Shown here: one piece after another, positions 10,770-21,234 of the stretch
Layout: every line of letters starts with the position of its first letter
How positions within the stretch are numbered: the stretch's first letter is position 1
Assembly: GCA_963693315.1 (NCBI GenBank)
Contig: OY856186.1
Coordinates: 75,482,837-75,546,836 of the forward strand
DNA: 64,000 nt
Reading direction: 5' to 3'
Source of the DNA: Diogma glabrata
Taxonomy: Eukaryota; Arthropoda; Insecta; Diptera; Cylindrotomidae
Notes under the pieces: generated by a model
Databases searched by the model: none
The model's input: the letters and a program-made list of their open reading frames with translations, nothing else
What the model was told of the DNA's origin: nothing
Position numbers and translations under genes: made by a program

Positions 10770-12506
10770 CTATGTCCGCCCTCCGTGATAAGTATGGATT
10801 CTCATTATCTCTAAAGCCCTCCTTATCTTTGAGTGTTTCACATTGCCATGTCTCCGAACCATTCTCATTTTCAGCTGCGATTCGTCGCTGTTTGCAGCTA
10901 TTTGAACCACCTCTTTTACATCGCTCACTTCGTTATGGGCTTGGACCAGTTTCCTTTTTAACTTTCGGCGTTTGTTTAATCGTCTGCGTCGGTTGACGTT
11001 TCTCTCCCTCATCTGTTTGGATGGTGCTGGATTTTCCTCTGCACTGCGTAGTTCCTCATCGCTGCCAATAACTGTTGGCTCTGCCTCATTCAAAAGTAGT
11101 GGCATCTCCACATTATTAACCTTTAGGATTCCACATCCAAAATCGAAGACTAATCTCTTCGCCTTCATGAAGTCCATCCCCAAAATGACTTCATCCATAA
11201 TGTCAGCCACTAGCACCTCTTGTTGATAGCAGTTATTTCCCAATTTTATTTCAGCGATTCTTTTACCTTCTATTTCAGTGCATTCTCCAGTTGCTGTTTG
11301 AAGTTTCAATCCATCTGATGGTTCCAAAACACCGTCAATTAAACCTTTGCGAACGAATGTTCGAGCTGAACCTGTATCCAGTGTCATGAAGCAACCTTTA
11401 CCTTCAAGTTGTCCGTTGATACCCAAGCTTTCGCCATTTACCGCAATTCTTGAAATTGGAATGTAGGCTGCATTCTCCTCACTTTTTGGCTTTACAGTTG
11501 CACCTTCAACAGGCTTCCGTTGAATAGGAGACGAAGATCTATCACGCTTCCTGTTCCAGCAGTCCTGTGAGATATGGCCCGATTTCCTACATATCCAGCA
11601 CAGGAGTTTTCTACTGCTGTTCCTGAACCCTACGTGCTCCATTTCTTCGGCTCCTCTGTTCTTCACAGAAGACGACAATCTGTCTGCTTCCCCGTTTGTC
11701 TTGCACTCCCGTGCCATGTGACCCTCTTCATCACATACCCTGCATCTGATGTCGCTTCTATCTCTGTGCGCCAAAACTTCCCCTTTGATGTTCCCCTCTA
11801 CATTCCTTTTTCTGCATCCACCAGATGGCATACACATCCTCTGTACCATCTCATATTGCATTGCGTATGCCACAGTTTCATGGAAAGTCGCCTTAGGTGT
11901 AGTCATTACTTTGATTCTGGTTTCTGGATCTCGGATACCATCAATGAAGGCCTCGATCTTCATTTTCTCCATAAAATATGGTGGAGTGTTCGAGGTGTGC
12001 CAAATGTACAAGCCGTTCCACTGCCAAGAATAATCCTGAAGGCTTTCCCCATTCCGTTGCAAGCGACCTTTTAACTCGATTCTGTATAATTCCTGTTTAT
12101 GGTTGCTGCCATATTTACGTTCCAGTGCATTCATCACCTCAGCATAACTTTTCCGGTCATTTTCTGGTACTGCCTGTAATGCTTCAGCTGCTTCCCCTTT
12201 AAGTGCAACTATCAACGCAGCAAGACGATTTTTGGCGTTCCAAACATTTTGATCTGCTGCAGTCTCGAACTGGAACTTGAAGATGCCGAACGATGTTGTT
12301 CCATCGTATGATTGTGGTTTTAGTTTGATATTTGCTACTTGATGTACCACCTGGGGAGCAACTTTAGTCGTTTCAACATCGTGCAGCCGTTTTTCGAAAT
12401 CATCAACTTTCGATAAAACCTTATGCTCAAAATCTTGAATTTCACTCTGAATCTTCTCGACCTTTCCATCAAATGCCGTCGAGATTTGGTGAAGTTTCTC
12501 ATCCAT
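10770..12506 (-). CDS. Gag-protease polyprotein of the LTR element (578 residues)
   Basis: The N-terminal part is helical and probably coiled coil (1-60), followed by a capsid-like segment with ALKGEAAEAL (101-110) and ALERKYGS (127-134). Two zinc knuckles bind nucleic acid: CRVCDEEGHMAREC (255-268) and CWICRKSGHISQDC (303-316). The retropepsin has FMTLDTGSARTFV with catalytic DTGS at 377-380 and the flap-distal VILGMDFM at 440-447. The last 100 residues are Arg/Lys-rich. No RT follows. Directly upstream, in the same frame, lies the SAP-containing frame 12540-12959, separated by one TAA at 12540-12542 and 11 codons, so the polyprotein was probably once continuous. The start is simply the first ATG after that stop. 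Confidence 0.88.
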   Translation of the reverse strand: MDEKLHQISTAFDGKVEKIQSEIQDFEHKVLSKVDDFEKRLHDVETTKVAPQVVHQVANIKLKPQSYDGTTSFGIFKFQFETAADQNVWNAKNRLAALIVALKGEAAEALQAVPENDRKSYAEVMNALERKYGSNHKQELYRIELKGRLQRNGESLQDYSWQWNGLYIWHTSNTPPYFMEKMKIEAFIDGIRDPETRIKVMTTPKATFHETVAYAMQYEMVQRMCMPSGGCRKRNVEGNIKGEVLAHRDRSDIRCRVCDEEGHMARECKTNGEADRLSSSVKNRGAEEMEHVGFRNSSRKLLCWICRKSGHISQDCWNRKRDRSSSPIQRKPVEGATVKPKSEENAAYIPISRIAVNGESLGINGQLEGKGCFMTLDTGSARTFVRKGLIDGVLEPSDGLKLQTATGECTEIEGKRIAEIKLGNNCYQQEVLVADIMDEVILGMDFMKAKRLVFDFGCGILKVNNVEMPLLLNEAEPTVIGSDEELRSAEENPAPSKQMRERNVNRRRRLNKRRKLKRKLVQAHNEVSDVKEVVQIAANSDESQLKMRMVRRHGNVKHSKIRRALEIMRIHTYHGGRT

Positions 12507-12539
12507 AATTTGCTTGACTTCGTTGCGATTTAAAGCTAA

Positions 12540-12959
12540 TTACTGGCTGATTGTTTCACTAATTTCTTCTTTGTTAGCAGCCATTTGTTGATTGATGTTA
12601 CTGATTTCTTCCTTAGTTGCAGACATTTGTTGATTGATGTTAAGACTTTGTTGATCAAATTTTTGATTCATATTCAAATTCATCTGTTGCACCATAGCCA
12701 TTAACTGCGTAAAATCACAATTTGCAGGTGACAATGAGGTTGTTGTTTCCGCAACAGAACTTTTCTCTTCATCAACTGCTACTGAATCAGCATTTGTACT
12801 AATCACTCTAAACTGGTAACTTTCCACAACTACTCCACTAGCTTCTATAGCTTCTCGAAGCCGTATCGTCAATTCAGTTTTGTTGCCGGTTGTTGCCAAT
12901 CCACGTTGTTCTAGTTTTTTCTTTAACTCAAGAACCTTCAAATCACTTAATAAAACCAT
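12540..12959 (-). CDS. N-terminal Gag segment with SAP-like motif (139 residues)
   Basis: Starts at ATG 12959, about 35 bp inside the 5' LTR. Residues 5-40 (LSDLKVLELKKKLEQRG, then TGNKTELTIRLREAIEASG) match the two-helix SAP pattern, a DNA/RNA-binding fold. The rest is Gln/Asn-rich with two related heptad-like blocks (NINQQMSATKEEIS and NINQQMAANKEEIS) suggesting a coiled coil. It ends at a TAA in frame with the Gag-protease frame; either recent mutation or programmed readthrough could explain this. SAP domains at the N-terminus of LTR-element Gag are unusual but known in insects, to my recollection. Confidence 0.7.
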   Translation of the reverse strand: MVLLSDLKVLELKKKLEQRGLATTGNKTELTIRLREAIEASGVVVESYQFRVISTNADSVAVDEEKSSVAETTTSLSPANCDFTQLMAMVQQMNLNMNQKFDQQSLNINQQMSATKEEISNINQQMAANKEEISETISQ

Positions 12960-12976
12960 TATTAACAGCTAACTAA

Positions 12977-12993
12977 TCCGCCGATGTCACCAA
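12977..12993 (-). promoter_or_regulatory. Primer binding site
   Basis: Immediately inside the 5' LTR the minus strand reads TTGGTGACATCGGCGG. The TGG matches the complement of a tRNA CCA end. The tRNA species was not identified. Confidence 0.6.
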
Positions 12994-13644
12994 TGTTACG
13001 TTCTTCTAACCTTACTTCGAATTGGCCTAACTCACAATTCGATAAACGCAATTCCCAATCTCTTCTGAGTTCGATCACTGATTAGTAAGCACAAACACCA
13101 GGTTTTATTAAGTATTCAACAACTCAATTGTTCCACAACAATAGGAAAACAATACAGCAAACAATATTCCTATCTAGAATATTCTCTCAACAGCTTCAGA
13201 AACTCCAACGGTTTATTAAGGAAATTTCCAGTACACCACGTTCAAAATAATACACAAAATATTTCTGCTCTATAACACTTATAACTTTACTAAACTTATA
13301 ACTTTACACAAAAACTAATTTAAAGATCACTTTTATAATTTTAACTTCCCTGTCGCAGGTTTAAGATAAAACTAATTCAAAACTACAAGAGGCAATTTTC
13401 TTATATACCTTCTGCAATACTTCTAGATAATTCGACATCACTTTCCAGAAACCTTGAGAAAATATTAGAATGTTCGATTATTTTACGTTATGTTGATTTG
13501 ATTCATAAAATCGTTTATGTTGACCCTATTTCTAAGAAGAAACAACAACAACAATATTCATTTCATTAATTTGTTTGTTGTGTTTTGTTGATTTTATTTT
13601 CCTGGAAGTGACCGTAATCGTCTAGATTTTTCTGAATCGTAACA
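12994..13644 (-). repeat. 5' LTR (right copy), 651 bp
   Basis: Uninterrupted LTR with TG...CA ends, inverted TGTTACG/CGTAACA, 4-bp ATAT flank at 13645-13648. Confidence 0.92.
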
Positions 13645-13827
13645 ATATCAACTTACTCAATTTTATTGGTCGAGTTTCACTTGGAGACTGAATTTAATTT
13701 AGTTTTTATATGGGTGATCAGCACATAGTTTTTCCAATTTATCAACTAAGAGTTGATTATCGGTTAATTGGATAACCGGTGTGTTGGTGGTTGTTAATTT
13801 TTTGCTTAAAAACGCTTTGAACTAAAT

Positions 13828-13890
13828 GGGATGTGAACTCAGATCCTTCGAGTTCGAAGTTCAGCGTGTTACCACTAGACCACTCAACAC
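13828..13890 (-). repeat. tRNA-like / SINE head (Pol III promoter)
   Basis: The minus strand contains TGGTCTAGTGG, a perfect A box, and GTTCACATC, one mismatch from the B-box consensus, with tRNA-like spacing. It is probably a tRNA-derived SINE remnant rather than a working tRNA, since no good acceptor stem could be folded by eye. Confidence 0.5.
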
Positions 13891-14700
13891 ACAAACACTT
13901 TGTTGTATTTGTACTGCACCAATCTGTTAAATTATGTAGTCACGAATTTTTCTGTCTGCCTCTTCTTTCCCCAAGATGTTGTAATTTATATTTATTACTA
14001 CGCATGACGACCAAGCTAACTTAGTTTTCTGTTTTTAATAGTCAGGACTAGATGTTTTGATCTCAGTATGCTGTTAAGTACTATCTTGTTCTTTATATGA
14101 TCTCTCCAATTTACATACGTTTAAGATCATTGGCGTTAGTAGATAGTAAAATAGCATCATCTGCAAACTTTATATTGTTTATGCGTTCACCATTTACTAT
14201 TCGTATCTTTTATTGATTCGTTGAAGATTGCTTCAGCGTTCGCGTTTAATAACACTCGTTATTAGGATGAAGGATGCACCCCTATCAAACTCCCCTTTTT
14301 CTTGTCGACTTTTGGCTTTTTTGTAACACGGCTTTCAAATTTATCAATCAAAATTCTGGAACCCGTTGCATCAGCTCGGAACCCATATGACCTCACCTTA
14401 TCATTTTTGTCCTTTAAAATGCTGTGTTTTTTTGTTGTTTTTATTTGTTGTACTAGTGGCCCAGTATGCATTTGTGGCTGCTCTAATTTTTACTTTCTAA
14501 TTTTGTTTCTTTGCATATGTTGTGTTCGTCTATTGAAATCATTATCTCGGTGATCAACTAGTCTGTGTTTTTCTTATTTTTAATATTTTGGAGCGAGAAT
14601 TCACTATTGAGTTCTTTGAGCTTTGAGTTTTTTTTGTTAATATTTACCTCATTTTCAAAAATTGATTGAACAATTTTTAGTTTAAACACGTAAGTTAGGT
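13891..14700. other. AT-rich DNA, nothing recognised
   Basis: No coding or repeat feature could be supported. Confidence 0.4.
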
Positions 14701-15137
14701 TTTTCATTTTGATTATTTTTTGTTTATAGATAGTCTTTCATAAATAAAAAATACAAGTTCTCTTAAAATTTTTTTTTGACCAGAGTTTTTCACAGTTTTC
14801 AGAGTTTTCACTAAGTAGTCTTTTCGTATGTTTCACCGTTTCTTATGTTTCACCGTTTTTTTCTTATGTTACACCGTTAAAAATTATTTCAAAAAATTAA
14901 CAGTGTACATTTTTAAAAACTTTGTTCTAATACCTATTCAACGACAAATCATTTATGAAAATCGATTGAGTAGTTTTTCTACAATCGCTCGTCAAAATGC
15001 ACTCACATCACAAAATAACAAAAAATTGAGGGGCACTCTGTGAAGACCCCTGGTCGAAAAAAAAAACGTCTAAGAGAACTTGTATTTTTTTATTTATGAA
15101 AGACTATCTATAAACAAAAAATAATCAAAAATTAAAA
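14701..15137. mobile_element. MITE with about 80-bp terminal inverted repeats
   Basis: 14701-14786 (ttttcattttgattatttttt ... aatacaagttctctt ... gaccag) is repeated inverted at 15050-15137. About 270 bp of unique sequence separates the arms. No clear target duplication; no transposase. Confidence 0.8.
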
Positions 15138-17093
15138 GGGGTCAAGTCAAAATTTCCCAAAAATTTGCTGAACTTGTGTGAAATTGCTCATATATACTTG
15201 ATATATGTATATTAAATTGAATACCTGCGAAAAAGATGACAACTACGAATTTTAAAAACCTTTTTCGCCGACCGAATATTAATTATGAACCAGTCACAAT
15301 TTGTGCACCATCGATTGAACAGCACTTAGAGTAGTGGTGTTATTTTGATTTTTAAAAAGATTCTATTATAAAAACATCGAAACACAAAATTCAAGTTTTT
15401 AAAACCTAAATAATTAATTTTAACAATATCGATTTTATTTGTCAAAAAATAAATTATAATTTAATTAAACTTTAATTAACCATACTAGTAAGTCTACTTA
15501 TCACTTCTAAACTAAATTTGTTGTAAAATCTTTAGGATTAATTATCTCAAAAAACATGTCTATCTCTCACAAAGGCGGGGATAATTTTTCTATTATTTCA
15601 TATTTGTTTTTATTTAGCTGTGCATATGACTTCCTAGAATGATTAATGTCTGGGAAGCGTTATTAGTTATTGCTTATCTCCTTATGGTTCTTTTTGCCGT
15701 GCTCTAATTGAACATGTATTTAGTCGGCGTTCCTGTTTTTCCCTATTATCCTGTTTATGTTGTTCTAAGTTTTGGTCATTCATTCCTAGGTATAAACTCC
15801 ATCAAACGGCATATCTAAAAACTGCAATCGATTGTGTTTGTTTTATCATTGGAATAATTTTTCGTTTCATGTATTAATGTTTTCACGGTTTTTAACCCTG
15901 GGTGGGTGATGAACAACTTTTACGATTTTTACGGTGGACTGTAGGTCATTCCAACAGCCAAAATATTTTGAAATTGTTTCTGGAACATTATAATATTTTT
16001 TGAAAGTTGATTCATTATGGATTGTATTTGATGAATTATATAACATACATATTATAAAAAATAAAAAGTCGTGTTTTATTTCTTCTTTAATTTGCATTTT
16101 TTTTTCAAAATAAATTTTCAAAATGCGTGAAGCAGTATTGTTGCAATTTTTTAGAACGCATTGCTGACGTAAACCGAGACTATGGTGTTTACATGGTACA
16201 TACATAATAATTAATAATATGTAATCAAAATTATCAATATTTCAAAGAACTTAAAATTTTAGTAACAATTTTTATTTTGAAACTTCGCAATAACAGAATG
16301 CGTAAGGGGAATCAAAAAGTAAGCAACGAATTCAAATAAAAATGTTCGAAATTGTTTTGATTCTTTTGAATTATGCTTACTAAACAAGTTTACACAATTT
16401 GCAAACCGTTATGACTTTTTAGAAACAGTTAAATATATATATACGGAGAATAACACTTTATAAATAATTTGGTTTTTAGACTGTCATTTCGATATCAAGA
16501 TAATGGACACAAAATACATTAAGAACATACGGTTTCCACAAAATATTGATAACAAGGCAATCAAAAGATCATTTAGCTAGAATTCATATCAGTTAAAGAC
16601 AAATTCTTGCAAACCATTACGAGCGCGATCTATTTAGGGAATAAAAGTTTTATTATATCTCGTTGTTTTTTCTAAATATTGTCAGCAGCAGTGATATAAG
16701 ATGACTTTTTAATCCACAACATATAATCAGAATGGCATATCAACTGAATTGTCGTCTTGGCAATTCAAAACAAGGAAATGTAGAATGGGTGAGATGTATG
16801 TAATCGCCATATTGTGCGCAATTTTCCTGGAAAAGATTATATCAAAACGTCGCTTTCATCAAGAGAACTGCATATATTTGCAACTGATTGGAACAGATTG
16901 CAACTTGTGGAAAATATTCCATGGAACGCTTATTTAATATGATTATTTAACATTTATTTAATAGCCAGCCAAATTGTGCAACTGAACGTAATGCCAACCA
17001 CAGCATACTATACATACCCCTTACAGCTTGAGTAATACTTTTATTCTATATTGAGTAACGTTTTATTCCTGTCGTGGAAATTAATGATTTAAT
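15138..17093. other. AT-rich DNA, nothing firmly recognised
   Basis: Contains a 112-codon open frame on the minus strand at 15867-16205 without recognisable features. Low-complexity AT sequence predominates. Confidence 0.4.
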
Positions 17094-17101
17094 GAACGAA
17101 T

Positions 17102-17879
17102 TAGGGTTTCTCAAACGGGATCCCGGGATCCCGTTTTCCCGGGATCCCGGGGGTAAATTTTCATCCCGTTTTCCCGGGATTTCACCCCGGGATCCCGGGT
17201 ATCCCGCTAATTTTTATTAACATTTTTTTGTACTTTTTTCAAAGACTTGAAAGACTTCAAAGACAAACTTTTAATAAGTTTTCTCAATCGAAAATCGAGT
17301 AGTTTTTAATTCTTTTCCCTCTGTAGTAATTAATTTCGTTCAAAATTAGGAAAATATTTTTTTGACACATATGGTATCATGGTTTTTTTGTATGGTTTTT
17401 TTGACACATATAAACACAACAATTTAAAACCAATCAAACTTAAAATAGGTAGATTTTTCTGAGAAATCTACCTAAAACTTGCGCTTCATTTCTCTTAATT
17501 TATGTTTAATGGTTCTCTTGGACGGACGGTTCAATGGACGTTTCGTCACGAACATTCGGACAAAATTGAGTGATGGCGCCATTGACAACCTAGTTTTTTG
17601 AAAAATTGTTTAAAAATTAGTATTATGAATTTATTTTTGTTTTGTTTTTATGTATTCTTTTTTATTTAATTTTTGAAGTTTTTCTAATTAAAAGTAATGG
17701 AAATATAAAAATCAATAGCGCATTTTTTGTGCTGTTTTAATTTTACACATTTTTCTACCACCCAATCAGAAAAATCTAGCTTTTTAGCGTTTCCCGGGAT
17801 TTCCCGGGATCCCGGGAATTGGATATTTTCTGTCCCGGCTTCCCGGGATTTGAATTTCTACGGGAAATGAGAAACCCTA
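17102..17879. mobile_element. 778-bp hAT-type MITE with CCCGGGATCCCGGG clusters
   Basis: Ends TAGGGTTTCTC and GAGAAACCCTA, flanked by a perfect 8-bp duplication GAACGAAT (17094-17101 and 17880-17887), the length made by hAT transposases. Both subterminal regions carry many copies of the palindromic unit CCCGGGATCCCGGG (17116-17212 and 17790-17850), in striking contrast to the AT-rich interior. No transposase. Confidence 0.92.
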
Positions 17880-17887
17880 GAACGAAT

Positions 17888-17955
17888 GCGTAAGGTTAAA
17901 CGGTTAAGATGACGTTATAGGTGCTGTGTTCGATTCCTGCCAAGCACGTTTTTAT
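17888..17955 (+). repeat. tRNA-like / SINE head (Pol III promoter)
   Basis: AGGTTAAACGG fits the A box at 10 of 11 positions and GTTCGATTC is a perfect B box, followed by a TTTTT Pol III terminator near 17950. The hAT MITE landed just upstream of it. Confidence 0.5.
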
Positions 17956-18437
17956 TTATGAATTTTATTTTCCTTTTCTTTAACTTCTTTTATTCTTTAA
18001 TCATTTTTAATCCTACAATTGAATGGAAACACATGCGTAGATATCGTATATGAATACGCAAATTTATTTTCAATCCGAGATTGTCCTCAATCATAACCAA
18101 TATTTTTTTTGTACAAAAACCCATAAGTTGGACTGTAGGAGCAAAACTTTTAAGCGATATTTATATATTCTCATTTTAGGAAATCATTAGTACACTTTTA
18201 TATGCATTGAATAGGCACTGAGTAATTGTCTTGAGTAAATATTTACTGAAGCATTTTATTCAAGTAACATTTTCACAGTATTTGAATAAGGCTTGAATAA
18301 CAACCTATGCACAACTTTATTCAAACACTTATATAAAACATGTATAAAGCATTATATGTTTTCTTGAATAAAGAATATTTTTTCATACGCCTTTTCTCCT
18401 TGAGTAGAGCTTATATTTTTTTTTTAAATAAATAAAA

Positions 18438-18526
18438 AGTGTTGTGTTATAGGGATTAGAATATGTGTCACAACAACACATAAATACCTTTTAAGCCCTA
18501 GGTTCAGACCTAGGTCCCACAACAAC
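18438..18526 (-). repeat. Short dispersed repeat with GACCTAGGTC core (copy 1)
   Basis: Contains gacctaggtcccacaacaac and gtcacaacaacacataaata. The same block occurs near 26572, 52068 (inverted) and 63105 (inverted). Confidence 0.65.
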
Positions 18527-18810
18527 TTGCGCTTCAAGGTTTAGATGAACGTTTTTTTTAAACTTCTGCGGATTGAAGCTACCTGAGACTATGGGTTTCG
18601 ACAAACTATTTCATTTGTATGCAGTTCGGACTTTTCTCATGGATATTTCAAGAATTTTAAATTTCCCCTTCCGTTTTAAATTCCTCTTTTAAAGCTTTAC
18701 TCAATGATTACCTCAATGATTTTTTCAAAATATCATCAGATATATACGTTTTCAAAAAATGAATGGACCTTATTTGTAGAGGAATAAATTTCCTTCAAAA
18801 ACGTCTATGG

Positions 18811-19206
18811 TAGTGTTCGATCGTGCATTATCATAATAAATATTACGATATTTTATGTCAAATTTTTTTCTTCTAACTTCATTTCGTTGAATATTACGTC
18901 AACCCGGACCGAACAGTGAAAAGATAAATAGATGGATTTATACGTCAACCTTTATAGGTCACTTTTATATCAATTAATTTTATCACAAAAGATAAATTTA
19001 GCCCGAAAGCCACAAAATTTTATCAAGAATAGTTATTGCAAAAATGTAAGCATGAACAAAACCAAAATAAAATATTTTCATCGTCACCTAAAATCAAAAC
19101 ATTTTGACATGTAAAACCAGCAAAAAATCTGATTTTTTTCGTGATAAATAACTGCGTATTCGAAAAACATGATTTTTTTTTATTACGTTGTCTCGACCGA
19201 ACACTA
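18811..19206. mobile_element. Candidate MITE with TAGTGTTCG ends
   Basis: TAGTGTTCGATCG at the left and CGACCGAACACTA at the right are inverted. About 396 bp in all. No clear target duplication. Confidence 0.45.
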
Positions 19207-19914
19207 GGTATTTGATTTTTTTTTAAATCTGTATATTTCATGAGATATTTACGATTTTATCAACAAATCAATTTCGATGATTTTGCGGCACGTGTTTTTT
19301 ATTTAAAAAAAAATGCTCTCGTGGTTATTTGACCACAGAGTTTTTTTAGATGGCGTCTCAGACGCCAAAATTTTATTTTTAACGATTAGTCGTACGCTAG
19401 ACTAGATATACAAATACACTAGATATATAAATAAAGGCAAAAATAAACAAAAAAAATAGCCGAACACCCAAACATCTGGTTCTCGTAATTCCATTAGATG
19501 CATAATGCCATCATTAGTTTTAATGGCATTCCTTTGACCGGAATTTTCGCAGAAAACTCAAACATAACTGAACCGTTTTTAAGCAAAACATTAACTAAAC
19601 TGGCAACTAACCGATAGTTGATATATTAGATTGGTTGATATACATATTAGAAAAACACTATATGGCTGTTCATCCATATAAAAGTAATCCAATAAATTAG
19701 CCTCCAAGTAAAACTCGACCACTCGACAGACGCTTATTGACAGTGACTTGCTCACGAACACTTGTTGACATGCACAAAAAAAAATTAAAACAATTAGCCT
19801 AAATATCTATATTTACATCTCTTTTTCCTAAATACCTTCCTAATTTAGTTGGTATCTTCGGATGGTAAATTCTTTAAATAATGAATTAGTTAGATTTGGG
19901 GCTAAACATGTCCA
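19207..19914. other. AT-rich DNA, nothing recognised
   Basis: Only a short hairpin (tggcgtctcagacgcca, 19350-19366) stands out. Confidence 0.4.
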
Positions 19915-20215
19915 GTTAATTCATTAAAAATATTAATGAAACAAAAATTATGTACATAGAGTAAAGTTGTAAGTTGAAATATCAGTATAGATAACGCCGT
20001 GATAGTGAGTGGGTTAAATATTGTTTATATTATTAGTTTTAAATATCTGGAAATTTTACTTGATAAAAAATTAAATTTTAATGAACATGCATATACAAAA
20101 AAGTTGGCAAAGATAGTAAGAGTACTAGTTAGGTATAACGACTTGTTATCAGTTAAACCAAAAACACAGTACCTACATAATACTATTATATTATATCCCC
20201 TATAGTCTATGGCTA
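19915..20215 (+). pseudogene. LINE RT thumb-region fragment
   Basis: The plus strand reads NINETKIMYI, then, after stops and shifts, NIVYIISFKYLEILLDKKLN and further on LVRYNDLL and the motif HNTIILYPLVYGYN. These are the blocks following the RT active site in CR1/Jockey-type ORF2 (VSKTK.M.F, FKYLGI.LD..LNF, .. P...YG). Short, truncated at both ends. Confidence 0.65.
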
Positions 20216-21234
20216 TAATCACACTGAAAAAAACATGTTCTATTTCCAATCGAAATGAAGTTGTCTCAACCTCACCGTGTGGGCAGATATTGCGAATCCA
20301 ACTACGAAATTGTTTCAACAACTGTACAATTATAGAACGATGGAATTGAGACAATCACGCGTAATATTTATGTGAAAATAAAATATAGTTCAATTAATCT
20401 CAAAGACTTCAATTTTAAAATAAGAAATTCATGATATAAGGCCAAAGAAAATTTTTTTCATGGAAATAGTTATTAACATTATTCAACTTCTGTTATATTG
20501 GATGTAAAACTTTATAAGGTAAATGTCCGAATTGCGGATCGTTTTTTTCGTCTTAAGGATTTGAAAGTTCCTACAGTAAAATGTGTATTTATAAAAATAC
20601 AAATTTGCTTCCCATTACTAAGTTTGTATAATATTTTCTGAATTTAGTTAAAAATAACTCGTAATTTATATGCGAATTGTTCAGAATTTAGCAAAACATT
20701 ATTTAATTGCAATGTCCTTAATGTGGATCGTCTGAAAAAATTGTATTCCCTAAAGCGGATCGTTTGCTGTCCAAAATGTGGATCTCATTAGAGATTCTCT
20801 ATTTGTTGCACAAAAACAAATAATTTTATAGGAAAAAATTGTTCATTTTTTAAAGGATATCCTGAAATACACGCAAGATTTGAATTTGCCGTCATTTATG
20901 CGGTTAAGTGTTTGCAACTACAAAATAGTAGTGCTACAAGTTTTGAAATGAAGATTTTTTTCAGCACTAGTCCTAAGTTTTCAATACGAACGAAGCGAGA
21001 AAATAATTCATTTCAAAACGAGTTGCACACAACGTTTTCTGCACTTAAGTACCACAAAAGACAAAAAATTATTATAAAAGATCCCCACAAAAAAACTACG
21101 CGAAGTATTGATCGATCAACAATGCCTTGATAATATGCAATTTGGGTTATATGCAAGAAAAAAACGTCATTTGTTCTTGATTGTTCCCACACTACAAACG
21201 TGTTTTTATTTCGCGTGTATTTTATTGAGAAACT

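Larger units (their letters stand above)
9442..13644 (-). mobile_element. Ty3/gypsy-like LTR element lacking pol, minus orientation
   Basis: Two LTRs (9442-10620 with an insert, and 12994-13644, 651 bp) start TGTTACG and end CGTAACA. The element is flanked by a 4-bp duplication ATAT (9438-9441 and 13645-13648), a length usual for gypsy-type integrases. The internal region is only about 2.4 kb and encodes Gag with zinc knuckles and a retropepsin, with no RT, RNase H or integrase. The LTRs differ at only a handful of positions outside the insert, so integration was recent. It would depend on another element for replication enzymes. Confidence 0.9.

Noticed and set aside
10772..12202. Several plus-strand open frames
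   Set aside because: Antisense shadows of the Gag-protease gene.
15867..16205. 112-codon minus-strand frame; further left LQFLDM recalls a Penelope RT motif
   Set aside because: Only one short motif and no continuous alignment; insufficient for a PLE call.
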